Shown piece by piece: positions 35,509-43,345 of a stretch of 44,588 nucleotides of DNA. Source of the stretch: Candidatus Saccharimonadota bacterium (GTDB lineage Bacteria; Patescibacteriota; Saccharimonadia; Saccharimonadales; UBA4665); contig PLYP01000004.1 in assembly GCA_003153395.1 (NCBI GenBank), forward strand, positions 1 through 44,588. The letters are read 5' to 3'. The stretch's first letter is position 1. Every line of letters begins with the position of its first letter. Below the pieces are notes generated by a model. The model made no database searches. It saw only the letters and a list, made by a program, of their open reading frames with translations, and was not told the origin of the DNA. Made by a program: the position numbers and the translations under genes.

Positions 35509-36051
35509 ATGGCGCGGTCACGGGCTCAGGGCAATGATCTAGTATTCCCTATCGTCGTTCTCATAGGCGCTGCTGCCTGGACGCATCGGGCGCAGCTTGT
35601 GTATATAGCCTATATAGCCCTCGGTGTGATGGTCTGTTTGCTACTACTTAAACTGTCGTGGAAAATCATACATCGCCGTCGCCGTGTATGGCGCCGTGAC
35701 GTTGATACTATGGGCGGCCTGGATTTTGAGAAGTACGTCGCGGAGTTGCTTCGAGCTAACGGCTATCGTAACGTCTCCGTAACGGAACGATATGATTTCG
35801 GCGTGGACATCACAGCTGAAAAGGATGGTGTACGTTGGGGCATTCAGGCCAAACGTTACGCTGGACTGGTCAAGGCTAGCGCCGTTCGCCAGGTGGTAAC
35901 TGGACTAAGAGTATACGGTTGCGACCGTGCTATGGTCATAACGAACAGCACCTACAGTGCAGTTGCACGGCGGCTAGCGAATGCAAATGACTGTGTGCTT
36001 GTTGATCGCGCAGGGCTGAAACGGTTGGCTCGACAGGGGTGTATACTATGA
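35509..36051 (+). CDS. Membrane-anchored Mrr-like restriction endonuclease
   Basis: 180 aa. The ATG at 35509 is preferred over 35494 because GGGGAG lies 7 nt upstream. Two TM helices at about residues 10-28 and 33-52 are followed by a basic stretch (IIHRRRRVWRR) and the nuclease domain. GGLDFEKYVAELLRANGYRN begins the Mrr_cat fold; the PD-(D/E)xK site is YDFGVDITAEKDGVRWGIQAKRY split as DFGVD...IQAKR. VVTGLRVYGCDRAMVITNS follows. Mrr enzymes cut modified foreign DNA; membrane-anchored forms are known in defence contexts. Base composition looks clearly more GC-rich than the neighbours, suggesting transfer. It overlaps the next gene as ATGA. Confidence 0.85.
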   Translation: MARSRAQGNDLVFPIVVLIGAAAWTHRAQLVYIAYIALGVMVCLLLLKLSWKIIHRRRRVWRRDVDTMGGLDFEKYVAELLRANGYRNVSVTERYDFGVDITAEKDGVRWGIQAKRYAGLVKASAVRQVVTGLRVYGCDRAMVITNSTYSAVARRLANANDCVLVDRAGLKRLARQGCIL

Positions 36052-36278
36052 ACATGCCTGGATACATGCCAACCGACGAAGACATTGCCGCAATGGTGCA
36101 TGAACTTGAACAAAAGGATCCCGAAAACGCCAACCCAGTCTATGCCCGCCAGATGCTCATCCGCATGAAACTGATGTACCGCGAGCTCGGACGCATCGAT
36201 GAGAAATTGCTTCACGAAGAAATGGAATCGTTCAAGACTGAGTCGACTGAAAACGATAACCACCGACAAGCCTCCTAG
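36048..36278 (+). CDS. Hypothetical small helical protein, 76 aa
   Basis: Starts at ATG 36048 (MNMPGYMPTDEDIAAMVHEL), overlapping the Mrr-like stop by ATGA, so it is translated with it; the ATG at 36039 is less likely. The protein is charged and all-helical in appearance (PVYARQMLIRMKLMYREL), with a disordered polar tail (ESTENDNHRQAS). No family is recognised. As the third gene of a tight operon it may be a partner of the nuclease. Confidence 0.6.
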   Translation: MNMPGYMPTDEDIAAMVHELEQKDPENANPVYARQMLIRMKLMYRELGRIDEKLLHEEMESFKTESTENDNHRQAS

Positions 36279-36279
36279 G

Positions 36280-36300
36280 TTCTGGTGTCATCTTGGTGCA
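36280..36300. repeat. Direct repeat, left copy
   Basis: TTCTGGTGTCATCTTGGTGCA matches the sequence at 39294-39314 with one inserted base and one substitution (20 of 22 aligned positions, excluding the last base). On the minus strand both read GCACCA followed by a similar flank, like a tRNA 3' end plus downstream sequence. The 130 bp from here to the end of the ATPase gene hold nothing else that I can recognise. Confidence 0.55.
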
Positions 36301-36430
36301 TCATTGTTGCTCAGAGTATAACTGTACTATTAGATTCTCACGGAGTTAAATCTTAGCGTAGCTAACCTTCAGTAGATTCCACTATTTGAAAGGCTATAAC
36401 TTCTCCTGTACTTAATATGCGCAAATAATA

Positions 36431-39052
36431 TTATTTTTGCCGTTGTTTTATAGCCTTAACCCAATCTTCTAACGTAGTAATGTCTTGGTCAATTTGATCT
36501 GGTTCTGGTAATTCGGCAGTTGAAACACTTTTGGGTTGGTCGTGAGCATAATTTGAACAGTGTTTCATGTTCTCAAAAACAATTTTTTTATCATCGTCAG
36601 TAATGATAACTTTACCCAATTGTTGAGTTGAAATATTGCGGCTGTACCGTTTAACTACGTCGTTGAATAATTTCTCTTCTACTGCACGTTCCCATGTCTC
36701 TCTTAAACTTGTATATAAAAATCTGGTGTTATGGTCATACTCTTCAACAAGATCATTATTAAATTCTTTTCTGACATTTTGAGCGCGTACTTTTAATGTA
36801 CCAATACGTTTTTCAGTCGAAAGTGCTTGCCAAGGCAGTTCGTCGGTTACATTCCCCGTGTTTAACCTTTTAGACACTGTTCTAGGTGTCCATTCAGCTT
36901 TCATTTCTTTGGCAGTTTCCATAAGTTCAGAGGTAAAGAACAAATTATGTGTAAATACTATTACCTGTCTGGCTTTTGATTCTTCTACTATTCTTTCGGC
37001 GATTCGAGCTGTATTAAGCTCGTCAAGCGATGTAACAGGGTCATCGAAAATAATTGCAGACTTGTGTGGAGATAATGATAACTCAGTAAAAAAGCCAGCA
37101 ATAGACGCTATCTTTTGTTCACTTTCACTCAAAATTTCGTCTGGCTTGAAACTACCTTGTTGCGCCTTTTCACCTGATTTTATTACTATCGCACTGTATG
37201 TAACACCCTTTGAAACATGAGATTTAACTAATTCAACAATTAAACCTTTTCTGTTTAGAGCCTGTAATTCTGTATTGTAGTTATCTGAGAGTTGTTTACT
37301 TAAATATTTGGTTGATAAGTCCCCTCCTTTGCGACTAATGTTAGTGGTATCAGCTTGACCAGAGCAAACAGTCAGCATTTTTATATTTTTTAGATTGATT
37401 ATTTCCTTTTTAATATCATTTCTTTGTTTGTCCAATAACTGTCTAACTTTGTATTGTTTAAGTTGTTCCCGCAACTTGCTCAGTGCTTCTGCGTGTTTAG
37501 TGCTATCATTCGGCTCAATATCCTTAGCCATCTCTTCTAATAGCTTTTTAAAGTTTGTTCGTGGCGCGAAATCAAGCATTAACACCTTTGGCAGATCGGT
37601 CTTTTTAAAATCCGCAATCTCACTTAGCAATCGAGCATGTTCTTTAACACATGATTTGTATAAAGCATTTAATTCATCAAATTCAGGGTATTCATCATCT
37701 TTTAATTCCTGTAATACAGCTTCAATTTCTTCTTTTGAAATTTGTGGTTGAAAATCAACTTCCTCGTATGCCTCGTTATAAGCTTTATTTGCCTTTGATG
37801 AAAGCAATTGCGATTTATCATTTACGAATTCGGTAAATTCTACAAATCTTTTTTTAGCAGGCCTGCTAATTGGTTGCTGACATAGTACGCAAACTGAATC
37901 AGTTCCCGTATATGGAAATTCGTGCTGATGAAATGCTTTCTGATTTGAAAATTCCTTTGCGGAATCCCATAATATTTTCCACAAATCACCACCTGTACCT
38001 TCAATATTATCTTTATCAAACTTTTTGCTTTTTGCAGTTTCAGCAATTTTTGTCGCCTCAATGGCAGAATTTTTGAATTTCCATAATACCTGTATTGCAT
38101 CTTGATCAATATATTTCTGATAACTATTGAGGTGATTGTGAAAGCGTATGAAACGATTTCTCTTTAACTGAATTGTTTGGCTTAACTTTATCGGATCATT
38201 TGCGTCTTTAATTTTGATTTCTTTTTCTAGTTTTAAAATATTTTTTATCTCTTGTTCACTTAATACGGCTATTTGTATAATAGCCTTGGCATTATCTTCG
38301 TCTGACAAATCTGAGACTTTTGCATAGATATCAGTATCAGCGAAATCGCTAAAGATTAATTCAATATTTGGTGATGCACTTCGTCTTTGTAATATTTCCT
38401 GATTAATTTCATAATTAACCTGTTCAAATAAATCTGCCAATTTATCAAAGATATCTAATCCGGCAGGTACGTACTTAACATCGTTCTTTTCAGATAATTG
38501 TATTCTGGAAGTTCTAGCGTCAAAAATATGTACAGTTTTGAGTAAAGCATCTGATTCTGCACTTTTAGACCAATTATATGTAATCGGACTATTTGAATTT
38601 GAATAAACGATACTTGCTTCTGGATCAACCACTTCTTCGCGAGAAATATTTCCGTGAACTTCCTCCGTGTCTCTGCAGGTACACGCAGCCTTAAATATTC
38701 TTGAATAACCCGACTTGCCGACAGCATTTGAGCCGAAAACGATCGTTAGACCAGTCTCATTAAAATTTATAATGCTATCGTCTTTGATTGCATTAATATT
38801 TTTCGTAGAATTTATTTCCAGAATTTTTACATTCTCAGATTTGCTCTTACCGGCTTGTAACTTAAAATTCTTTAACGGGTCGCCCAGTAACTTAACTAGC
38901 TCGTCTTTGTCTTCTTGTTCGAGTTTGCAATATCCTACAAGTTGGCCAACAGTATCTTCATCTACGCCGTTATTTAATATTTTGACAACCGCAACTTGTT
39001 GCCATAACGGCAACCCTGATGCCCAATCTACAATTTCTTTTAGTACTTCCAT
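36431..39052 (-). CDS. RloC/PrrC-like AAA ATPase with zinc hook and HEPN-like C-terminus
   Basis: 873 aa of the AAA_13 type. The N-terminal module (IVDWASGLPLWQQVAVVKIL) is common in such defence ATPases. Walker A is GSNAVGKSGYSR near residue 106; long helical arms flank a zinc hook CVLCQQP near 386; the ABC signature is LSESEQKIASIAGFF near 638, Walker B SAIIFDDPVTSLDELN near 664 and the H-loop VIVFTHN near 695. The C-terminal helical domain has LRETWERAVEEKLFND (RxxxE near 781) and KHCSNYAHDQ near 830, similar to the anticodon-nuclease/HEPN domains of PrrC and RloC. RloC cuts tRNA anticodons after phage damage. Nuclease activity here is inferred; DNA-repair-type AAA_13 proteins are the alternative. 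An in-frame TAA precedes the ATG, fixing the start. Confidence 0.78.
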   Translation of the reverse strand: MEVLKEIVDWASGLPLWQQVAVVKILNNGVDEDTVGQLVGYCKLEQEDKDELVKLLGDPLKNFKLQAGKSKSENVKILEINSTKNINAIKDDSIINFNETGLTIVFGSNAVGKSGYSRIFKAACTCRDTEEVHGNISREEVVDPEASIVYSNSNSPITYNWSKSAESDALLKTVHIFDARTSRIQLSEKNDVKYVPAGLDIFDKLADLFEQVNYEINQEILQRRSASPNIELIFSDFADTDIYAKVSDLSDEDNAKAIIQIAVLSEQEIKNILKLEKEIKIKDANDPIKLSQTIQLKRNRFIRFHNHLNSYQKYIDQDAIQVLWKFKNSAIEATKIAETAKSKKFDKDNIEGTGGDLWKILWDSAKEFSNQKAFHQHEFPYTGTDSVCVLCQQPISRPAKKRFVEFTEFVNDKSQLLSSKANKAYNEAYEEVDFQPQISKEEIEAVLQELKDDEYPEFDELNALYKSCVKEHARLLSEIADFKKTDLPKVLMLDFAPRTNFKKLLEEMAKDIEPNDSTKHAEALSKLREQLKQYKVRQLLDKQRNDIKKEIINLKNIKMLTVCSGQADTTNISRKGGDLSTKYLSKQLSDNYNTELQALNRKGLIVELVKSHVSKGVTYSAIVIKSGEKAQQGSFKPDEILSESEQKIASIAGFFTELSLSPHKSAIIFDDPVTSLDELNTARIAERIVEESKARQVIVFTHNLFFTSELMETAKEMKAEWTPRTVSKRLNTGNVTDELPWQALSTEKRIGTLKVRAQNVRKEFNNDLVEEYDHNTRFLYTSLRETWERAVEEKLFNDVVKRYSRNISTQQLGKVIITDDDKKIVFENMKHCSNYAHDQPKSVSTAELPEPDQIDQDITTLEDWVKAIKQRQK

Positions 39053-39168
39053 TTACAGGCATTGTACTCCTTAGCAATTGCATATACACAAGCTTTTATA
39101 TGCCACTAATACTGCCAGCTGGTATGCTTATTGTAACTCCCCTCAAATTAGCTATTGTTGCTGACAAA

Positions 39169-39182
39169 AAGGTTATAACCTT
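39169..39182. repeat. 14-bp perfect palindrome AAGGTTATAACCTT
   Basis: Perfect palindrome about 120 bp upstream of the RloC-like gene, in a 270-bp stretch without a gene. It is a candidate operator, for example for the nearby XRE regulator. Otherwise the stretch 39053-39268 shows nothing recognisable. Confidence 0.45.
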
Positions 39183-39268
39183 CATTTCAATCAAGAAACA
39201 ACACTTTTTTGTCTCGTGAGGTCTACTTCACTGGACATAGGTTGAAACCGTTGGCCGGATCAATAAAC

Positions 39269-39295
39269 AAAAAACTCCCGATCAAGGGAGCTTTT
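39269..39295 (-). terminator. Rho-independent terminator, minus strand
   Basis: Minus strand: AAAAGCTCCC, loop TTGATC, GGGAGTTTTTT. The stem has five GC-rich pairs, one G.U and four A-T, followed by a T-run. It lies 30 bp after the XRE stop and just after the tRNA-like fragment, as if it originally ended a tRNA transcript. Confidence 0.8.
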
Positions 39296-39314
39296 CTGGG
39301 TGTCATATTGGTGC
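39294..39314. repeat. Direct repeat, right copy
   Basis: TTCTGGGTGTCATATTGGTG then C; near-identical to 36280-36300. The two copies bracket the RloC-like gene and 3.0 kb of DNA. Confidence 0.55.
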
Positions 39315-39327
39315 TGGCGAGAGGACT
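39309..39327 (-). other. tRNA-3'-end-like fragment (candidate att site)
   Basis: On the minus strand AGTCCTCTCGCCAGCACCA reads like the last 19 nt of a tRNA: partial T-loop, T-stem half CCTCT, acceptor half CGCCAGC, discriminator A and CCA, then a short flank and a terminator. The upstream half of the T-stem does not match, so no tRNA is present. The XRE stop codon falls in it. Such displaced tRNA ends mark integration of islands. Confidence 0.45.
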
Positions 39328-39547
39328 AAAACCCAACAATCTCAGTAACTGTTACTTTTAGGGCTTTTGCAATCTTGCACAAAGTTTTAAGTGACGGAAT
39401 GCCGTCGCCGCGTTCGACTTTAGCGTAGTAGTTCGGATTTAAACCAGCCATATCCGCAACTTCCTTTTGGGTGTAGCGTTGCTGTTTCCGAATACTTGAA
39501 AGGTTTCCGGGAATTTTACTTGCAAAGTCATCTGCTTTTGTGGCCAT
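39326..39547 (-). CDS. XRE-family DNA-binding protein
   Basis: 73 aa, a single Cro/CI-type helix-turn-helix: NLSSIRKQQRYTQKEVADMA, GLNPNYYAKVERGDGIPSLK and TLCKIAKALKVTVTEIVGF. Stand-alone proteins of this size act as control proteins of restriction systems, antitoxins or element regulators. TATAAT (39559-39554) lies 6 nt before the ATG, so the mRNA is nearly leaderless. Its stop lies inside the tRNA-like fragment, followed by a strong terminator. It is 35 bp after the APH-like gene, on the same strand. Confidence 0.9.
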   Translation of the reverse strand: MATKADDFASKIPGNLSSIRKQQRYTQKEVADMAGLNPNYYAKVERGDGIPSLKTLCKIAKALKVTVTEIVGF

Positions 39548-39582
39548 AGAGATATTATACTCGAAGTTCTGTAACCTACTCT

Positions 39583-40464
39583 TTAAAGCGCCACCGCCTT
39601 ATCAAAAATTCGTTTGGCTTCCTCGAAAGATATTTTTTGATTCTTGAATGAATGCGCCATCATGTGGACGCCAACACGCCGCAAGTGGATTTTGGCTCGG
39701 TTGAGAAATTCCGGATCTTTTGGCCCGCGATACAAGTCGTAAACCTGTTCTACAAACTCAGGAGAGTATAAGTAAAGCTCGGTAAAATCACCTGCTGGGT
39801 CACCAATACAACGGTCGCTAAAGTCAATAACTCCCACTGACTTATCTTCCGAATTCCAAATGATGTGCTTTGGTGATATGTCGCTGTGGGTTAGAACATG
39901 CGGTACTTTGGTGTAGTCGATTTGCTCTGTTTCTGCAATTACGCCTTCAACTTTTCTATACTCCTCAACACTTAAGTTGGGCTTTAAAAATTCTTCACTA
40001 AGACTTTTGAGTCGCTCTTCAAGCGGCCTTTCGTGAGCAACATGATATTGCTCCACCATTTCATTAACATCCAGTGTATGTAAAATCGTGAAGAACCCTG
40101 CCAGCTGTTCGGCGATGTTGCTGCGGCCTTGCTCGGAAAGAGTGCCAAAAACAGACTCTGTTAGTTCTGCGCCTTTAATAAGCTGGTAGCCAGCGAAGGA
40201 GTGGTCAGAGGCGACGTACTTATACTGCGGAATTTTGATTTTTACCTTGGCACCGAGGAAGTGCAATAAGGCTATCTCGTCCTCCAATACCCTTAGATAT
40301 TCGGGCGAGTTGGGGAAGCGGAAGGCCAGCTTATCGTCAAGGATGATAACCTCATGGTCCCAACCATTATTTAAATAGTTATAGCGTTCCCACTTTAGCT
40401 CTGGAAATTCTTTGTGTATCTGACCTAGCAGTGTTTTTTGGTCAGTACCTTTTTGTTCAGACAT
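39583..40464 (-). CDS. APH-type phosphotransferase (aminoglycoside kinase-like)
   Basis: 293 aa with the protein-kinase-like APH fold. The N-lobe has NNGWDHEVIILDDKLAFRFP and a conserved Glu (LEDEIALLHFL). The catalytic loop is VLTHSDISPKHIIWN near residue 188 (HxD with catalytic Asp; His in place of the usual Asn, as in APH(2'') enzymes, which have NH at this place), then the metal Asp in VGVIDFSDRCIGDPAGDFTE. The closest type I can name is APH(2''). It may phosphorylate an aminoglycoside or another small alcohol; resistance is not proven. It belongs to a cluster of small-molecule-modifying genes on the mobile side of the window. Confidence 0.82.
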   Translation of the reverse strand: MSEQKGTDQKTLLGQIHKEFPELKWERYNYLNNGWDHEVIILDDKLAFRFPNSPEYLRVLEDEIALLHFLGAKVKIKIPQYKYVASDHSFAGYQLIKGAELTESVFGTLSEQGRSNIAEQLAGFFTILHTLDVNEMVEQYHVAHERPLEERLKSLSEEFLKPNLSVEEYRKVEGVIAETEQIDYTKVPHVLTHSDISPKHIIWNSEDKSVGVIDFSDRCIGDPAGDFTELYLYSPEFVEQVYDLYRGPKDPEFLNRAKIHLRRVGVHMMAHSFKNQKISFEEAKRIFDKAVAL

Positions 40465-40495
40465 GCAGTAATTTTATCAAAATAACAGAAGTTAT

Positions 40496-41134
40496 TTAAG
40501 CTAAATGCTGTTTGATAACACTCAGAAACTCCCTGTAATCAGTAGCAGAGTAGTCAGCTTCACTCGATTGACTCCACAGTAAGCACGTTTGCATACCGAC
40601 CTTCTTTGCAGGTAAAACATCGACTTTTGCTCTATCACCTACGTAAAGCATTTGGTTGGCTGGCAAAGCCGAAAGTTCTTGCATTTTCTCAAAGCCTTCG
40701 AGGTCGGGCTTTCTCTTTGTAATGTCATCACCGCTTAAGATATGCGTAAAGTAGCTTCGTGGAATATCCAGTAGCCTAAGGACTTGTGCGATTTTTTCGG
40801 GCTTAAAGTTGCTAAACAGTGAAACAGGCACAAGTTGGCTAAGTTCTTTTAGTGCGGCTTGCTCTGTCGGGTCGGGAGCAATCAGGCCAGTTAAATCGAT
40901 GTCGTCAAATACTTGCTGCCAAAAGTCTGATGGTTTTCCAAGGGAGCTAAAGACCGCTGAGTTGCTACCATGCTCCTTGTACAGAGCATTATAGAGGCTT
41001 GTCGCCTTTGCTAAGTCGTGTTCTCCCACTATTTCCGCATAGGTCTTGTACCGCAGAACATCATGTACGGCGTCAAACTCCGGGGTTTCTCGATACAGCG
41101 TGCCGCCAACATCAAGCCAGATGTGTTTAATCAT
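40496..41134 (-). CDS. HAD-superfamily hydrolase
   Basis: 212 aa. Motif I is IWLDVGGTLYRE, with the nucleophile Asp kept but the usual second Asp (DxD) replaced by Gly. Motif II is VSLFSNFKPEKI, motif III the Lys of DDITKRKPDLEGF, and motif IV MLYVGDRAKVDVLPAKKVGM. The helical cap lies between motifs I and II. HAD proteins are mostly phosphatases; loss of the second Asp suggests altered chemistry or weak phosphatase activity. Cargo of the same cluster as the APH-like kinase. Confidence 0.88.
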   Translation of the reverse strand: MIKHIWLDVGGTLYRETPEFDAVHDVLRYKTYAEIVGEHDLAKATSLYNALYKEHGSNSAVFSSLGKPSDFWQQVFDDIDLTGLIAPDPTEQAALKELSQLVPVSLFSNFKPEKIAQVLRLLDIPRSYFTHILSGDDITKRKPDLEGFEKMQELSALPANQMLYVGDRAKVDVLPAKKVGMQTCLLWSQSSEADYSATDYREFLSVIKQHLA

Positions 41135-41157
41135 GGCTTAATGGTAGCATTTTTGCT

Positions 41158-41736
41158 TCACATTAGCTGTTCATCAAAAGGCTTTGTGCCGTCTATGACG
41201 ATGTCGGCGGTTTCCATCGGGTTGTGTTTTTTGATATGCGCGTCTTCCTTTGGCTGCCAGACTTCCCGCCACTGTTTTTCTGCTCGCTCCCTTGGCATAT
41301 CATCTCTTGCGATGCCGCGCTCACGAGAAATGTCGCCCAGTACCTCGACCCAAATTTTTAAATCCCAATCTAGTTCAAAATCAAAAACAAAGCTCCGCTC
41401 TATGCAAACGCCTTTTGTTATTTTTAGAGTTTTCTCGCTAATGTGCGGTTCCGCGTGCCAATCGTATGGCCGATAACGCAGAACGGTCTCACCGGCTTTG
41501 AGCGGCTCAATGACATCCTTGATAAATCGCTCATCGTTAAAATCACCCCAAGCTATTGAATCTTCAACAGGCTCAAAATAATCATCGCCGTTAATCATTA
41601 CAAAACCAGGCAGTAATGCTTCTATATGTTTGAGCAGCTCCGTTTTGCCCGAGCCACCACGCCCATCAATAGCAATGAGATAAAATTTGCCGTTTTTTGG
41701 TGGCCTCTTCGTCAGCCGTTGCTTTAGTGTATCCAT
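41158..41736 (-). CDS. Uridine kinase-like P-loop protein
   Basis: 192 aa. Walker A is IAIDGRGGSGKTELLKHI near residue 26, then VMINGDDYFEPV, which matches the DDFY motif of uridine kinases, and YRPYDW. A lid-like part holds DISRERGIARDDMPRERAEK, and PMETADIVIDGTKPF closes the fold. Such proteins phosphorylate nucleosides or unknown small molecules. It lies between the HAD and GNAT genes and is transcribed with them. Confidence 0.8.
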   Translation of the reverse strand: MDTLKQRLTKRPPKNGKFYLIAIDGRGGSGKTELLKHIEALLPGFVMINGDDYFEPVEDSIAWGDFNDERFIKDVIEPLKAGETVLRYRPYDWHAEPHISEKTLKITKGVCIERSFVFDFELDWDLKIWVEVLGDISRERGIARDDMPRERAEKQWREVWQPKEDAHIKKHNPMETADIVIDGTKPFDEQLM

Positions 41737-41761
41737 GTCCGTTGTTGCTAAACCTTAAAGT

Positions 41762-42292
41762 TTATCTATTTAATCTTAGAACCTGGGTGGGTAAATAGGT
41801 GTCTCTATCGAAGTAGTGCCGTTCCTCACGGCCAACCTCTACAAAGCCATGTTTTTTATAAAATTCGCGGCTAGGGTTTTTAGCAAATATTATGACCTGA
41901 AGAGTATTATCTGTTTTGTTTTTTAGCGACTCCAGTAGCTTGTCTCCCACGCCTTTGCCATTAAACCCCTCTGCCACAAATACCCCTATGTCCCCCATGC
42001 CATTCTCTAGGGTGTCATAGCAAACTGTACCGATTATTTCATCATCTAAAGTTGCAACCAGATTTTTATTCTTATTAGTTGGTTTGGCCAGCATTGCGTG
42101 GTAATGATCGATGTCCTCGGAGCTTGGAGGCAGCTTAGCTAAAGAAGAAGCAAGCAGTTCTTTTGTAACACCGGATTCTGGGTTAGCATACCTAGCTTGC
42201 CAAGCTTTTTTGCGTATAGCTTGCACGGCTAGAGTATCTTCGCTTGTAGCTGGTCTTATTAGAACCTTTGATAGGTGTTGATTTTTGCTCAT
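41762..42292 (-). CDS. GNAT-family N-acetyltransferase
   Basis: 176 aa. LIRPATSEDTLAVQAIRKKA is the GNAT start, then NLVATLDDEIIGTVCYDTLE, the acetyl-CoA-binding motif A as GVFVAEGFNGKGVGDKLLES (V-x-x-x-x-x-G-x-G) and IIFAKNPSREFYKKHGFVEV, where FYKKHGF is the typical motif B. It transfers acetyl groups from acetyl-CoA to an unknown amine; many mobile GNATs act on antibiotics. It is the first gene of the leftward cargo cluster. Confidence 0.88.
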   Translation of the reverse strand: MSKNQHLSKVLIRPATSEDTLAVQAIRKKAWQARYANPESGVTKELLASSLAKLPPSSEDIDHYHAMLAKPTNKNKNLVATLDDEIIGTVCYDTLENGMGDIGVFVAEGFNGKGVGDKLLESLKNKTDNTLQVIIFAKNPSREFYKKHGFVEVGREERHYFDRDTYLPTQVLRLNR

Positions 42293-42335
42293 AGCAATAT
42301 CATATCAGATAGGGCATTGATAAATTTTGCATGGT

Positions 42336-43154
42336 TTACTTCAAGCTCACCGACTTGCTTACTTCTTCGTCGGCATCCCGCCAGATATGCATGTCTGGCT
42401 TAGCAGATTTTAGGGTGTCTGTTGTCGTAGCCAGGAACTTTATGTCTTCATAGGTTGTCTCCAGTTCTTTGCGGGCCAGCCTAAGTATGCGCCGCATCAG
42501 CGGCTTGGTTTCGAACACCATTAATATAGTCGGGGCGCTGCTGAGACCACCCTGCCAGCCCTCTTCCTCGGCGTATTCAATGTACTTCTTTATCCTGGCT
42601 CTGTGCTGGTAGAAGGGTTTGCTTGCCTCGTAGTAATCCAAGAATAGGTTGTTCGGCTTTGACTGGGCTTTGCTCGGCCTAATCCTTTGTAGGTACGCGT
42701 CTGGCAGTTTCTCGGGGAAGACCTCGTCGTCATCAAATTTTTTCAGTTCGCTTCTACTAAAGAAGTGAAAGGTATCCGGGTGCAACCTCTTAAGTTCTAC
42801 GTATATCCTGAACACCCCTAGCTGGTGGTTAATGAAGTCATCGCTGGCCTGCTTATCCCTATAGAGTGAATTAATCACTTTGGGTACGGTGTAATCTTGC
42901 TTACTGAGCGTCTTTATACCTTTAGGCAATAAGTAATAACTAGCTTGCTTACCTTTAATCCTGTAGCTACTATCATAGTTCCTGCCAATGTATTCCTGAT
43001 CTAATAGTACTTTTAACCTTGTATTAATAACTCTGACATTAGCCCCATGACTACTAGACACTAAACTAGCCGTAATAAATCTAAATTTATACATACTGCC
43101 AAGCAACCTCAGCTGCAGTTTATTCAATGGTTTACGATATGTTGGTAAAGGCAT
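42336..43154 (-). CDS. Replication-relaxation-like DNA-binding protein
   Basis: 272 aa from ATG 43154 (MPLPTYRKPLNKLQLRLLGS); a start at 43205 would add 17 unlikely hydrophobic residues across the promoter. The N-terminal winged helix (YKFRFITASLVSSSHGANVR, VINTRLKVLLDQEYIGRNYD, ASYYLLPKGIKTLSKQ) has the pattern of replication-relaxation (PF13814-type) proteins found on plasmids and integrative elements. The C-terminal part includes HQLGVFRIYVELKRLHPD and APTILMVFETKPLMRRI, a nuclease-like fold outline without clear active site. It reads away from the recombinase gene, so the region between is a divergent control region. Confidence 0.68.
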   Translation of the reverse strand: MPLPTYRKPLNKLQLRLLGSMYKFRFITASLVSSSHGANVRVINTRLKVLLDQEYIGRNYDSSYRIKGKQASYYLLPKGIKTLSKQDYTVPKVINSLYRDKQASDDFINHQLGVFRIYVELKRLHPDTFHFFSRSELKKFDDDEVFPEKLPDAYLQRIRPSKAQSKPNNLFLDYYEASKPFYQHRARIKKYIEYAEEEGWQGGLSSAPTILMVFETKPLMRRILRLARKELETTYEDIKFLATTTDTLKSAKPDMHIWRDADEEVSKSVSLK

Positions 43155-43172
43155 AGTAAAGATAAGTTTATG

Positions 43173-43184
43173 ACTATATATAGT
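43173..43184. repeat. Palindrome ACTATATATAGT before the replication-relaxation-like gene
   Basis: Perfect 12-bp palindrome 19 bp upstream of the ATG at 43154, overlapping TATACT/TATAGT hexamers that could serve as -10. Candidate operator-promoter. Confidence 0.45.
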
Positions 43185-43205
43185 ATATATAAAGAAAGCA
43201 AACAC

Positions 43206-43345
43206 AAGAAAAGATAAAAAACAGAGTAGACTATAAGCCTTAGATATCCTAACGATGAGATATCCACAGGGTTGTAAAATGTACTTGTCTTTATCCTTAT
43301 TAGTGTACTATAATTATCCCTATAAGGTAAGCTTTCGAGGGTAAA
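43206..43345. promoter_or_regulatory. Divergent control region with DnaA-box-like site and recombinase promoter
   Basis: Rightward promoter: TTGTCT (43285-43290), 18-bp spacer, TATAAT (43309-43314). AGATATCC occurs twice about 20 bp apart (near 43240 and 43258). The second copy continues to ATATCCACA, one mismatch from the DnaA box TTATCCACA. The layout would fit a small origin or a recombinase control region. Confidence 0.4.

Noticed and set aside
39019-39219. 66-codon plus-strand hydrophobic frame upstream of the RloC-like gene
   Set aside because: It overlaps the start of the ATPase gene, has no ribosome site and no promoter; probably non-coding.
39309-39390. Complete tRNA gene
   Set aside because: Only the 3' acceptor and part of the T arm match; the 5' half is XRE coding sequence, so only a fragment is claimed.
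43206-43345. CRISPR or iteron array
   Set aside because: Only two short AGATATCC copies are present, too few for an array.
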